DNA of 64,000 bases, from NCBI RefSeq assembly GCF_950023065.1, contig NC_088677.1, positions 13,348,001 to 13,412,000 of the forward strand, read 5' to 3'. Below the pieces are notes generated by a model, which was given only the letters and a program-made list of their open reading frames with translations, searched no databases and was not told the origin of the DNA. How positions within the stretch are numbered: position 1 is the stretch's first letter; every line of letters begins with the position of its first letter. A program made the translations under genes and the position numbers. Of this stretch, positions 1 through 12,030 are shown piece by piece. Source of the stretch: Planococcus citri. Taxonomy: Eukaryota; Arthropoda; Insecta; Hemiptera; Pseudococcidae.

Positions 1-429
1 TTACATTTTTTTACATTTTCAAGAATGGCTCAAGACTACTACCACTTGTTTTGAAAAATCAAAAATAAGCTTTACAGGGCTGAAATACCTAAACTGAAAC
101 TGAAATCCAAAAACTAAAAATCGAAAATTAGAAGTTGAAACTCGTAGAATTTTTTTTTCGAATTTTATTATTTTTTCGGACTTTACAAAAACAAAATAGC
201 AATTAATTTTTTCCAAAAAAAAAAAAAAAATACAAAATACAAAAAAAATGACTTACTTGATAAGAAGGACTTGTTAGTTGAGTACATATTCATACCTTCC
301 TATTAAGTATGTGATGTGCTGAAGTGTATCAAAAATAAGATTAATTGTTTTAATGTCAAACTTTTTTTGTTTTATTCTGCTAAAAATTGGAAAAAAAATT
401 GAATTGAAATTAAACAAGGAAAATTTGAT

Positions 430-690
430 CAGTTTGAAATACGAGTAAAAACTTTACCCTTGATTATTAAAAATGATCTGCTTTTACAAAGTTATTGTTG
501 TTACTTCGAATTTATTCTCGTCAGAAGTTATTGAATTTTTCATTTCGTTAAATGCAAGGAATGAAAAATCTGCTTCAAGTGGTTATTTAAAAGCGAGCTT
601 AGCAAGCAATGCAACCATCAACCAATAGCATAAATGTAAATGCAAAAACTATCTTGCAATCAGCGAATAGCTGACGGCTTGTTGAAATGG
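430..690 (+). repeat. Family B repeat, copy 1
   Basis: Two other copies lie at about 3975-4260 and 8810-9025. Shared features are CTTGATTRTTAAAAATG, TTCATTTCGTTAAAT, AAAGCGAGCTTAGCAACCAATG and then the hairpin core ending GGCTTGTTGAAAT. Right of GAAAT the three copies diverge, which places the element end there. No coding capacity. Confidence 0.7.
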
Positions 691-715
691 TTTCGGAAGA
701 TATGTAGGTACTTCA

Positions 716-1015
716 ACTTGTCCGAGGAATTTTGAAAAAATTCTTCGATGGAACGCTACTTTACATCTTTGTAACAAGATTTTCACAAAAATTTGTGGTA
801 GTTACTTTCACTAATACCGATTTGGGATTGGAATTGAAATGATCAAAAAAGAAAGGAATTGTTTGTGGTCTCCAGTGAATTTGCATTTAAAAAAAAATGG
901 CAAAAAATAATTTGATATTTTCATTTTTTGAAATATTTTCAGTTATAGCAGTCAATAACCAAAAAGTCGATGCAAAAACTATCTTGCAATCAGCGAATAT
1001 CTGATAGCTTGTTTT
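716..1015 (+). repeat. Family C repeat, copy 1 (internally deleted)
   Basis: Begins ACTTGTCCGAGGAATTTTG and runs through a TGGGATTGGAATTGAAATGA segment, then jumps to GTGAATTTGCATTTAAA and ends with the hairpin core. Compared with the copies at 9415-9955 and 11,404-16,720, the middle section with TTTCCTAGATTT and GATGTCAGG is missing. No coding capacity. Confidence 0.65.
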
Positions 1016-1937
1016 ACACAAATATTTTTTGAATTTTTAATTGGTTTAAATGCTCAAAAATAAGCTACGCAGAGCTGAAATACCAAAACTGAAACTGAAA
1101 TCCAAAAACTAAAATCGAAAATAAAAAACTAAAACTCGCAGAAATTGTTTTACATTGAGGTATTACTTAGGTATTTCTTTCGAACTTTACAAAACCAAAA
1201 TCGCAATCAATATACCTCCCCCCCCCCAAAAAAAAACAACGACTTGAGCAACCGAAAACACTACAAGACGTGAGCACAAACAGTTTGATGTACATGGAAA
1301 AAATCACAAACCAGCCAGGACATCCCATTAAAAAATGTAGACCAAAAAAAAGGTGATAATTTTTCCAAATTTTTGTGAGGAATGTGAGAATAGCAAAACA
1401 GTCTTGTAATCAGCGAATAGGTAGCAGATGAATCGTTTTTACTGGTTTTGAGCTCTTTTAAACCATTTGTAGATTTTTCAGTGCCTATTGAGCCTGTAGA
1501 AAATTTTTGGATTCTAGTGTGATGAAAAGATGCTCGAAACTCGTTTCGATATTTTTCATGACAATTTTTTCAAAAATTCCGTAATACTACACTACCAATT
1601 GGTTTGAAAGCTCAAAAATAAGCTAAAATGGGCTGAAATACCGAAACTGAAACTGAAATCCAAAAACTAAAAATCGATAGTAAAAAACTAAAACTCGCGG
1701 ACATTTTTTTTCGATTTTATTATTTTTTTCAAACTTTATACATATACAAACCAAAATCGCAATCAATATCCCCTTCACCCTTCCAAAAAAACAACGACTT
1801 ATGCAACCAAAAAACACTATAAGCCGTGAGCAAAACAGTTTCATGCACATAAAAAAAAATGCCAAAAAAGCCAGACATTGCGTTGAAAAAATGTAGAAAA
1901 AAAATGGATTTTTCAGCTGTTCGACCAAAAAATGATG

Positions 1938-1941
1938 ATTT
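1938..1941. repeat. Target-site duplication ATTT, left of solo LTR
   Basis: ATTT occurs directly before TGATAT at 1942 and again at 2930-2933 after ATATCA. The interrupted A unit reads ATGATNATTTTTCCAAA elsewhere, so only one copy of ATTT was present before insertion. Confidence 0.6.
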
Positions 1942-2929
1942 TGATATGAGGAAATATGCCCTGATCGCCTTAGCGATGATTAAATTAATCCCTTCGTACG
2001 TTTACTCGTAGTATTCGTTAGCTTAGGTATATGAGATTTACGTATACTGGAAGTATGGCAATGTGAGAACTACGCATAGAGGGGAAAATGATTTATTTGT
2101 CCGGTGGCTCGTAGATCGAGGGAAAACTCGAGGGTACGAGCATCGGATTTCCAGCCACGAACCTCACTTGGAATAAGCTACTCGTGATGGCTGGTTCTTG
2201 GTCACAAATAGACGTATAGGCAATGAAGGTCTTAAAAACCTTCATCCCTCTTAACTGTTTTCGCCCATTATCACTGTGGATAATTTGTTCAATAATGTGA
2301 ATTAATTAAATACGTTCATTTAAATTAACCATTTTACGGATATTTCTCCAATCCGGTACCTATTGGGAAATATGAAACAAAATAACCCAATTCTGTTGCC
2401 GATCTTAGTATTAGTGGATCACAGGAGAGGCAGAAAATAAGCACAGTGTCGTAAGATGTGAAATAGACTTATTAGTTAAATAATAATATTTTCGAGGGAC
2501 GTAACACACCTAGTCTAATTAAATAATACATAATTGCATCGCCAAGTAGTGTTAATTAAGCTTAAACTTAATTATATTACAAGTCTCTATTTTATGCGAG
2601 ATGTCAAGTAGATGTTGAATCCACTATCAAACATAAAATACTGCTTATTATGTTACATTTTCCGAAATCCTTACGTGTATTTTGTTGTGCTAAAGTATTA
2701 ATAAATTACTTTTAAGAATATTTCTACGATCTTGAGTACTTTCTTGGTATTTTAGTAGATATGATTTTTGTGTATATGGTGGATTGGTTTTACATAAGGT
2801 CTTTTCTCTCAGAGCTATCCAGGAACGAGGAATTATTCACTCTCTAGGGAATAATTCTTGACTTCACCTCTTAACCAATTCAAATGATTCTAATTCCCTA
2901 AGTCAGTAATTCCTATTCTCACTATATCA
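1942..2929 (+). mobile_element. Solo LTR of an LTR retrotransposon
   Basis: A 988-bp block interrupts an A unit exactly. It starts TGATAT and ends ATATCA, an inverted TG...CA terminus typical of LTRs, and is flanked by ATTT on both sides. It has none of the repeat motifs of its surroundings, holds no long ORF, and carries a polyadenylation signal AATAAA at 2700-2705, consistent with an LTR R region in + orientation. The internal coding part is absent, as expected after LTR-LTR recombination. The superfamily cannot be read from an LTR alone; the 4-bp duplication argues against copia, which makes 5 bp. Confidence 0.7.
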
Positions 2930-5900
2930 ATTTTTCCAAATTTTTGTCATAAAAGTGAGAATTTTTAGAAATTTATGATAGAAAAGCGAGAGTTTGATTG
3001 GTTTAGTGAAATACATTACGTTTTTGGCAATTTTTGGCAAAAAAAAATGCAAAAACTCTCTTGCAATCAGCGAATAGCTGATGTATTGTTTTTTTTTAAA
3101 GAATATATTTTGTTTTACAGGTGCCAATTCAGTTGACGCGGATTCAATTTTTCAATATTTTGCAAATTTTTGAAAATTCAAGTTTAATTTTTACGAAAAA
3201 AATATTTAATTTTATGAAATTTGATTCACGTCCTAAATTTGGTATCCCAAATCGATTTGTGATGGTTTTGAGCGCTTTTGCAACCAGATTTGCAGATTTT
3301 TCAGTTTTCAAAAAATTGTTGTGAAAAGGATCATAAACGAAATTCAGTCATTTTTTTCAACACAAGAGAGTCTAAAAATTGTCTACAGGCTCAAAAATGG
3401 CTTAATACAAAAATCTAAAATGAAAAACTAAAACTTGCAGAATTTTTTTTGCAATTTTATTAATTTATGGGAACTTCACAAACCCAAATCGCAATCAATA
3501 TCGCCCCCAAAAAAGAACGACCTAAGCAGCCGAAAACACTACAAGACGTGAGCAAAAACAGTTTGATGTACCTACATAGAAAAAAACCACAAACAAGCCG
3601 GGACATTGCATTAAAAATGCAAAAACTCTCTTGCAATCAGAGAATAGCTGATTGCTTGTTTTTTAATTTTCAAAAATTACGATTTTTGGGTTGGCTAACT
3701 TCAGTTGAAAGATTTAATTTTTCGATCTGTTGCGAATTTTTGAAAATTTAGGTCAGTTTTATGAAACAAAAAAGAATAAATTGTATGAAACTCGATTCAC
3801 GCCCTATACTTTTGGTCTCCCAAATCGAATGGCAGTGGTTTTGAGTTCTGTTGCAACCAGATTTAACTACAGATTTTTCAGTTATGGAAAAATTGTCATG
3901 AAAAAGATCATAACGAAATTCAGTAATTTTTTCAACACGAGAAAAATCTAAAATTTTCTACAGGTTCAAAAATTTGAAATAAAAACATCACTCTTGATTG
4001 TTAAAAATGGTTTATGCTTTTACAAAGTTCGTTGAACTTACTTCGAATTTATTCTCGTCAAAAGTTATGAATTTTTCATTTCGTTAAATTTTATTACTTA
4101 CCTACCTATACCTACCTATTCAATAAGAAATTAAAAATCAACTTCAAGTTGATATTTGAAAGCGAGCTTAGGAACCAATGAAACCATCAACTAATAGGGT
4201 GAAAGCAAATGCGAAAACTATCTTGCAATCAGCGAATTGCTGATGGCTTGTTGAAATAGTTCTTACCTTTGTATAATTCGCGAATTCACGCAAAGTGGCT
4301 GACATCTGTCGGGTTTTCGGATAACTTCTGAAAAGGGGATACTTAGGGCCGAATTTATAAACGTTTCCCACCCAAGTAATTAGTATTAAGCATTACTTTA
4401 TCAAGTATTACTTCAATTTTGCTCATGTCAAAATAATTATAAATGAACTTCAACTCGCTAGAACTCACTAATTCTTATTCATAGTCAATCCAAGTACTGA
4501 GTATTACTTACCCAAGTGAAAATATACTAGTACAGGATTTCGGCTGCTAAGTCCTTCCGTATCAGGTAACAAAAAATTTTCAAAAATGTGTTTTGAACTA
4601 TTTACATATATTATGAGAGCTTTTATAATTTTTTCAAACTTTACAAAGCAAAATTGCAATCAATATTCATCCACCTACCTCCCTAAAAAAAACCAACGAT
4701 CCCAGCAACCGAAAACATTACAAGACGTGAGTAAAAACAGTTTGATGTGCATAGAAAAAAAATCATAAACATGCCAGGACATTGCATTAAAAAAATGCAA
4801 GAGAATGGACTTTTCAGCTGTTCGACAAAAATTGATAATTTTTACAAAACGAAATTTAGTCATATTTTCAACACAAGAGAATCTAAAAATTTTCTGCATG
4901 CTCAAAATTGGATTAATACTTACCACTACCAATTGGTTCGAAAGTTCAAAAATACCAAAGCTGAAACTGAAATCCAAAAAGTAAAAATCTAAAATGAAAA
5001 ACTAAAACTCGCGGAAATTTTTTTGCGATTTTCTTTTCTTTTTCGAACTTTGCTAACCAAAATCGCAATCAATATTCTTCCTCCTCCACCCCAAAAAAAA
5101 CAACGATTTAACCTAGCGAAAACACTCACTACAAGACGCGAGCAAATAACTTTGATGTGCATAAAAAACATAGCAAGCAAGCCAGGGCATTGCATTAAAA
5201 ATGCAAAAACTCTCTTGCAATCAGCGAATAGCTCATGACTTGTTTTTTTTTGGAAATATCAGAATTTTGGTCCGCTAACTTTAGTTTGGAGGATTCAATA
5301 ATTTTATGAAACTCAATTCACGTCCTTTTTATGGTATCTAAAATCAATTAGCGGTGGTTTTGAGCTCTTTTGCAACCAGATTTGCGGATTTTTCCGTTTT
5401 TGAAAAGTTGTCATGAAAAATATCAAAACGAAATTCAGTCATTTGTTCAACACTAGAGAATCTAAAAATTTTCTACATGCTCAAAAATAGATTATTACTA
5501 CACTACCAATTGGTTCGAAAGCTCAAAAATGAGCTATACGAGGCTGAAATACCAAAACTGAAACTAAAATCCAAAAACTAAAAATCGAAAATGAATACTT
5601 AACTAAAACTCGCAGAAATTTTTCTTGCAATTTTATCATTTTTTCGACTTTTACAAACCAAAAACGTAATGAATATTCTTCCGCCTCCGGCCCTTCTCCC
5701 TCCAAAAAAACAACGATTTACAAGCCAGGACATTGCATTAATAAAATGCAAAAAAGTGAACTTTCAGCTGTTTGACAAAAAATGATAATTTTTCCAATTT
5801 TTTGTCATAAGAGTGAGAATTTCGGGAAATTTTTAGCAAAAAAGCGAGAGTTTGATCATAATAGTAAAATGCTTTTTTTTTGGCAATTTTTGGCAAAAAA

Positions 5901-8809
5901 AAAAATGCAGAAACTCTCTTGCAATCAGCTAATAGCCGATGACTTGTTTTTTATCCATTTTAAATTTATCTAACAGTCGCTAATTTTAGTTGGAGGATTT
6001 AATTGTTCGATTTTTTGCGGATTTTTGAAAATATCGCATTCATTATTCCTCCCCCTTCCTCTCCCCATCCCAAAAAACCACGACTTGAGCAACCGAAAAC
6101 ACTACACATGACGTGAGCAAAAACAGTTTGATGTTACATAGAAAAAAATCACAAACAAAAGCTATGACATTGCATTAAAAAAATGCAAAGAAATGAACTT
6201 TTCAGCTGTTTGACAAAAAGTGATAATTTTTCCAAATTTTTGACAAAAAGTGATAATTGTTCCAAATTTTTGACAAAAAAGTGAGAATTTTTGGAAATTT
6301 TGTAACAAATAAGCGAGAGTTTGATCCTTTAGCAAAATACGGAGCTTTTTTTGGCAATTTTTGATGAAAAAAAAGAACTGTAAAAACTCTCTTGCAATCA
6401 GAGAACAGCTAATGACTTGTTTAATTTGTTTAGCAGATTTTAGTGTATCGATTTTTTGCGGATTTTTATAATTTCAAGTTCAGTTTTTACGAAAAAAAAG
6501 ATTGAATTTTATGAAACTTGATTCACGCGTCTTATTTTTAGTCTCCCAAATCAATTGGCAGTGGTTTTGAGCTCTATTTGCAACCAGATTTGCAGATTTT
6601 TCAGTTTTTGAATAATTGTCATGAAAAAGATCAAAACTAAATTCGAGCATCTATACGTATTCATCACACGAGAATCCAATAATTTTCTACAGGCTCAAAA
6701 ATGGCTTAATACCACTCTACCAATTGGTTTGAAAGCTCAAAAATAAGCTACAAAGGCCTGAAACACCAAAACTGAAACTGAAATCCAAAAACTAAAAGTC
6801 GATAGATACTTAATAAAAAACTAAATGGTGAGCTAAACCAGTTTAATGTTCGTAGAAAAAAATCACAAACAAGCCAGGACATATTGCATTAAAAAAATGC
6901 AAGAAAATGGACTTTTCAGCTGTTCGACGAAAAATGATAATTTTTCTTAATTTTCATCACAATAGTGAGAATTTTTTGCAATTTCTGACAAAAAAGCGAG
7001 AATTTGATCATTTTAACAAAATACGGAGCTTTTTTGGCAATTCTTGGTCAAAATATAAAAATGCAAAAACTCTCTTGCAACCAGCGAATAGCAGACGACT
7101 TGTTTTTTTGTTGATTGTTATCTGGTTGTTAATTTTTCGATTTTTGCAGATTCTTAAAAATTCAAGTTCAGTTTTTCTGAAAAATAAGATTAAATTTTAT
7201 GAAACTTGATTCACGTCCCAATTTTGGTCTCCCAAATTAATTGGCGGTGGTTTTGAGCGCTTTTGCAACCAGATTTGCAAATTTTTCAGTCTCAGAAAAA
7301 ATGTCGTGAAAAGGATGATAATAAAATTCAGTAATTTTTCAACGTAATAGAATCTACGTATTAAAAATGCTACAGGATCAAAAATAGTTCAATATTACTA
7401 CCAATTGGTTTGAATGCTCCAAAATAAGCTACGCCGCGCGCCGCGCTGGGCTGAAATACCAAAACTGAAATCCAAAAACTAAAAATCGAAAATATAAAAC
7501 TAAAACTCGAAGAAATTTTTTTGAAATTTTATTATTTGTTTCCGAACTTTACAAACCAAAATTGCAATCTCACCCCCCCCCCCAAACAACGACTTGAGCA
7601 ACCGAAAAATCCACAAGACGTGAGCAAAATCAGTTCGATGTAGGCCAACATAGAAGAAAATCGCAAACAAGCCAGGACATTGCATTAATAATGTAGATAA
7701 AAAAATGGAATTTTCAGATGTTTGATGAAGAATTATAATTTTTTCAAAGTTTTGTTAGAAAAGTGAGAATTTTTGAAAATTTCTGTCAACAAAGCGAGAG
7801 TTTGATCATTTTAGCAAAATACTGAGATATTTCTGCAATTTTTGGCCCAAAAAAAATGCAAGAACTCTCTTGCAATCAGCGAATAGGAAGCAGATGACTC
7901 GTTTTTTTTCTCTTTAATAATCAATGGTTAGATGGAGTATTCAATGTTTTGCGGATTTTTCAAATTCAAGTTCAGTTTTTACGAAAAAAAATTGAATTTT
8001 ATGATACATGATTCACGCGTCTTATTTTTGGTCACCCAAATCAATTGGCGGTGGTTTTGAGCTCTTTTGAACCGTTTGCAGATTTTTCAGTTTTGGAAAA
8101 CTGATTATGAATAGGATCGAAACGAAATTCGGGCATCTTTTCATCACAATCCAAAATTTTTCTACAGGCTCAAAAATGGCCTACTAACACTACCAATTGG
8201 TTTGAAAGCTCAAAAACTAAAAATCTAAAATAAAAACTAAAACTCGCAGAAATTTTTTTTGCAATTTTATTATTTTTTCCGAGATTTACAAACCAAAATC
8301 GCAATCAATATTCCTGCCCCCCCCCCGAAAAAACCACCTAAGCAACCGAAAACACTATACAAGACGTGAGCAAAAACAGTTTGATGTAGATAGAAAAAAA
8401 ATCACAGACAAGATAGGACATTGCATTAAAAAAATGCAAAAAATGGACTTTTCAGCTGTCTAACAAAAAATGATAATTTTTCCAAATTTTTGTCAGAAAA
8501 GTGAGAATTTTTGATGAAAAATTGAGATTTTGAACATTTTAGCAAAATACAGAGCTTCTTTGGCAATTTTTGGCCGAATGAAAAATGTAAAAACTCTCTT
8601 GTAATCAGCGAATAGCTGATGTCATGTTTTTTTTTAATAACTTGAAGGATTCAATTTTTTGATTTTTTCGGATTTTTGAAAGTTCAGGATCAGTTTTTAT
8701 GAACAAAAGATGAAATTTTATGAAACTAGTGAGAATTTTTGAAAGGTTCGGACTAAAGAGCGAGAGTTTGATCATCTTAGTAAAATATACCTACATGTTG
8801 ACATATAAA
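2930..8809. repeat. Degenerate tandem array of A repeat units
   Basis: Successive A units continue after the solo LTR. Entry motifs (CCAATTGGTTYGAAAGCTC) lie near 4932, 5505, 6718, 7402 and 8190, giving spacings of about 570, 1210, 680 and 790 bp, so units differ mainly by internal deletions. A B copy lies at about 3975-4260. At about 4370-4560 a segment with repeated AAGTATTACTT and ACCCAAGT does not belong to A or B. All short open frames recur between units and have no protein-like features. Confidence 0.8.
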
Positions 8810-9025
8810 AAAAACATCACTCTTGATTATTGGAAATGATTTATGTTTTTACAAAGTTTCATTTTGTGAAATTTTTGTTATTACCTGTTCAAGAAATGAA
8901 AAATCAGTTTCAAGTTGATATTTAAAAGCGAGCTTAGCAACCAATGCAACCATCAACTAATAGAGTGAAAGCAAATGCAAAATCTATCTTGCAATCAGCG
9001 AATAGCTGATGGCTTGTTGAAATTA
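8810..9025 (+). repeat. Family B repeat, copy 3
   Basis: Matches the B copies at 430-690 and 3975-4260 from ACATCACTCTTGATTATT through the hairpin core to GCTTGTTGAAAT, where similarity stops. The following 9026-9410 shows no repeat I can place. It contains a 67-codon open frame at 9095-9298 that I do not recognise and would not call a gene. Confidence 0.65.
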
Positions 9026-9414
9026 TATCTCTTTCATAATATATTCCAACAGAACTTCAGAAATAATTGGCCACCATGAAAAATACGTAGGTTTTTGTTG
9101 AATACACAATTGCACAGAATCAATCAAATCGTTTCGAAAATATTCCTTCAGCGCGAGGAGATGAAAAATTTCGCACATGTTATCTATGAATACTTAAGTA
9201 TGAGGTACCTATCTTCAAACCCAACAAAGTACACATCGCTACGAAGCTCTTTTCTGGAAATCATCTTCCCCGAAGCCGAGCGTACCGTAGTCGAATGAAA
9301 ATAGCCGAAATTTGCCCAAATTAGCCATGTTTGAATCGATATACATAAATAATTAATATATTTTTAAAAATTCAAAATTCCACATAGGTTCACCATGAAA
9401 AAAGCTGATCTTCA

Positions 9415-9955
9415 ACTTGTCCGATGAATTTTGAAAAAAATCTTCGAAAGAACACTAATTCTTATCATTTTAACAAGATTTTCGCAAAAATCAGTGGTAT
9501 GTCACTCTCTTTAAGGTGTAATACCGAATTACCGATTGGGGATTGCAATTGAGATGATCAGAAAATAAAGGAATTGATCGACTAAATTGAGACAGCGTGT
9601 CGAGCTAAATGTCCTAATAAAAATTGAGGATTTTGTAGGATCTGCTCAAGATTTTTTTTTGTCTCAAACGCTGAATTTTTTTGATTTCACTACTCGCCTC
9701 TTCCATACCTCAAATACTTTCCTAGATTTAGGTAATTTTTTCAAATTTGAAGTCCTCCTTCCCGCTTAACTTCCTTCCATAGGTGTGCTTGCCAATGTGC
9801 AAGACCTGAGGATGTCAGGACATCAGCATTTTTGAGAAAAAAATAATGAAAATGGTGTCATAATTATTTTAAAATGGCAATCAGTGAAGCGATTACTGTT
9901 TATGAAAACCATGCAAAAACTCTTTTGCAATCAGCGAATAACTGATGACTTGTTT
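9415..9955 (+). repeat. Family C repeat, uninterrupted central part
   Basis: This copy contains the segment CTCAAATACTTTCCTAGATT through AAGTCCTCC and GGATGTCAGGACATCAGC as one continuous stretch. It is therefore an in-window paralogue of the site into which the copia element at 11,687 inserted, and it shows a single copy of the segment duplicated there. It ends in a hairpin core at 9923-9953. A 60-codon frame at 9587-9769 is chance. Confidence 0.75.
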
Positions 9956-11403
9956 TATTTTAAGTTCGAATTAAGTTTCGATTGGCGGTGGTTTTGAGCT
10001 CTTTTGCAACCAAGTTATGCAGATTTTTCAGTTTTGGAAAAATTATCGTGAAAAAGATCATAAGCGAAATTCAGTCATTTTTTTCAACACAAGAGAATTT
10101 ATCAAAAATTTTCTAAAAGATCAACTCCTAAAAAAAACATCGACTCAAGCAACCGAAAACACTACAAGACGTGAGCAAAAACAGTTTGATGTACCTACGT
10201 GGAAAAAAAATCACAAACCAGCCAGGATCATCCCATTAAAAAAATGTAGATGAAAAAGAGGTGATTATTTTTCCAAATTTTTGTTAGAAAAGTTGGAATT
10301 TTTAGAAATTTTTGGCAGAAAATCGAGATTTTGATCATTTTAGCAAAATACTCGTACGGAGCTTTTCTGGCAACTTTTGGCCAAAAAAAAAAGCAAAAAC
10401 TCTCTTGCAATCAGCGAATAGCTGCTGACTTGTTTTTTTCCAGAGCCTTTTGATTAAGTATAGTATGGTGGATTAAATTTTTCGATTTTTTGCGGATTTT
10501 TGAAAATTCAGGTTCAGTTTTTACGAAAAAATAGGTTAAATTTTATGAAACATGAGTCACGTTCTATTTTTTGTCTCCCAAATCAATTGCAGTGGTTTTG
10601 AGCTTTCTTGCTACCAGATTTTCAGATTTTTCAGTTTTTGAAAAATTTTCATGAAGAAAATCATAACGATATTCAGTCATTTTTTCAAGACAAGAGAAAC
10701 CATTAGAAATTTTCTACAGGATCAAAAATGGTTTAATACGAACTACCAATTGGTTTGATAGCTCAAAAATATGCTACACAGGGCTGAAATACCAAAACTG
10801 AAAAATAAATCCAAAAACTAAAAATTGAAAATGAAAAACTAGAACTCGCAGACATTTTTTTGAAATTTTATTATATTTTTTCGAACTTTACCAACTGAAA
10901 TCGAAATCAATATTCTTCCCATCCCCTCCACCCTCAGAAATAACAACGACTTGAGCTACCGAAATCACTACAAGGCGCGAGCAAAAACGGGCTGACGTGC
11001 ATAGAAAAAAAACCACAAAATTTTTGTCAGAAAAGTGAGTATTCTTGGAAATTTTTGCCAAAAAAGCAAGAGTTTGACCATTTTAGCAAAATATTGAGCT
11101 TTTTTTTGGGAATTTTCAGTCAAAAAAATGCAAAAACTCTCTTGCAATCAGCGAATAGCTGATGACTTGTTTTTTTTTCGATACGAAAAACTTTAGTTCG
11201 CTAATTTTAGTTGAAGGATTTAATTTTTCGATTTTTTTGCGGATTTCTGAAAATTCAGGTTCAGTTTTTATGAAAAAAAAAGATTTAGGTAATTTTATTA
11301 AACTTGATTCACGTCCTAATTTTGGTCTCCCAAATCGATTGGCGGTGGTTTTGAGCTATTTTGCAATCAGATTTGCAGATTTTTCAGATTTGGAAAAATT
11401 GTC
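9956..11403. repeat. A repeat units
   Basis: Two further A units with entry motif near 10,743 and hairpin cores at 10,404 and 11,140. The copy at 11,140-11,169 matches the core consensus exactly. No coding sequence. Confidence 0.75.
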
Positions 11404-11640
11404 ATGACTTCGACAGAACGCTACTTTACATCTTAGTAACAAGATTTTCGCAAAAATTAGTTGTAGTCAGTCTCACTAATACCGATTTGGGATTGGACTT
11501 GAAATGATCAGAAAAGAAAGGAATTGAGCGACAAAATTGAGACAGAGTGTCGAACAAAATATCCTAATCAAAATACAGGACCTGCTTAACATTTTTTTTG
11601 TGTCAAACACTGTATTTTTTTGTCACCTCTTCCTCACACC

Positions 11641-11686
11641 TCAAATACTTTCCTAGATTTCGGTCATTATTTTCAAATTATAAGTC
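11641..11686 (+). repeat. Left copy of 46-bp direct repeat flanking copia
   Basis: The 46 bases from TCAAATACTTTCC to TTATAAGTC are repeated without mismatch at 16,319-16,364. They are part of a family C repeat, so they are host sequence duplicated around the element, not element sequence. Confidence 0.9.
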
Positions 11687-11873
11687 TGAAGAAATATTGA
11701 TAATTATATTTTAAATGCACATACCTATTTCTTAAGATTACGTATATTTGTACACTTGGTACCCGCCTACACAAAGCCACTCCTCCAGGCACATATGTCA
11801 AACATGACGACTATATTCATATACTGAAAATAAAGTTAGTTCTCCAGTGATCGTCTACGTGTTATTTTCTACA
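11687..11873 (+). repeat. 5' LTR of the copia element
   Basis: A 187-bp segment starts TGAAG and ends CTACA (TG...CA). It follows host sequence AAGTC directly and is followed directly by the primer binding site, which fixes its right end. It carries AATAAA at 11,829-11,834. No second copy exists downstream. Confidence 0.8.
11829..11834 (+). terminator. Polyadenylation signal in the copia LTR
   Basis: AATAAA lies 39 bases before the LTR end. In a complete element the 3' LTR copy would end the transcript; here only the 5' LTR remains. Confidence 0.5.
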
Positions 11874-11887
11874 GGTTATGGGCCCAG
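11874..11887 (+). promoter_or_regulatory. Primer binding site for half tRNA-iMet
   Basis: GGTTATGGGCCCAG directly follows the LTR. It is complementary to the anticodon arm of initiator tRNA-Met (CTGGGCCCATAACC), not to a tRNA 3' end. Drosophila copia is known to prime from such an internally cleaved initiator tRNA half. Confidence 0.8.
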
Positions 11888-12030
11888 ACGACTCTGGTGC
11901 TATTGTACGTGAAAATTTATCGATTTATTAGAGTGCTAAAGTGACAATTTTCTCGAATTATTTTTTGCTGATTTTTCATTTTTTGAAAAATATTTTTCGT
12001 TCGTTTTTCAAATAATTTTGAATAAAAATA

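Larger units (their letters stand above)
1..1941. repeat. A/B/C repeat mosaic, left part
   Basis: No gene is visible. This stretch holds a partial A unit (1-240), one B copy (about 430-690), one C copy (about 716-1015) and A units from about 1036 onward, the next starting at about 1597. A units are recognisable by an entry motif ACCAATTGGTTTGAAAGCTC, a stretch of repeated CCAAAAACTAAAAATCGAAA-like sequence, a C-run followed by AAAAAACAACGACTTGAGC, and the hairpin core. Short open frames here recur in every unit and are not genes. Confidence 0.8.
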
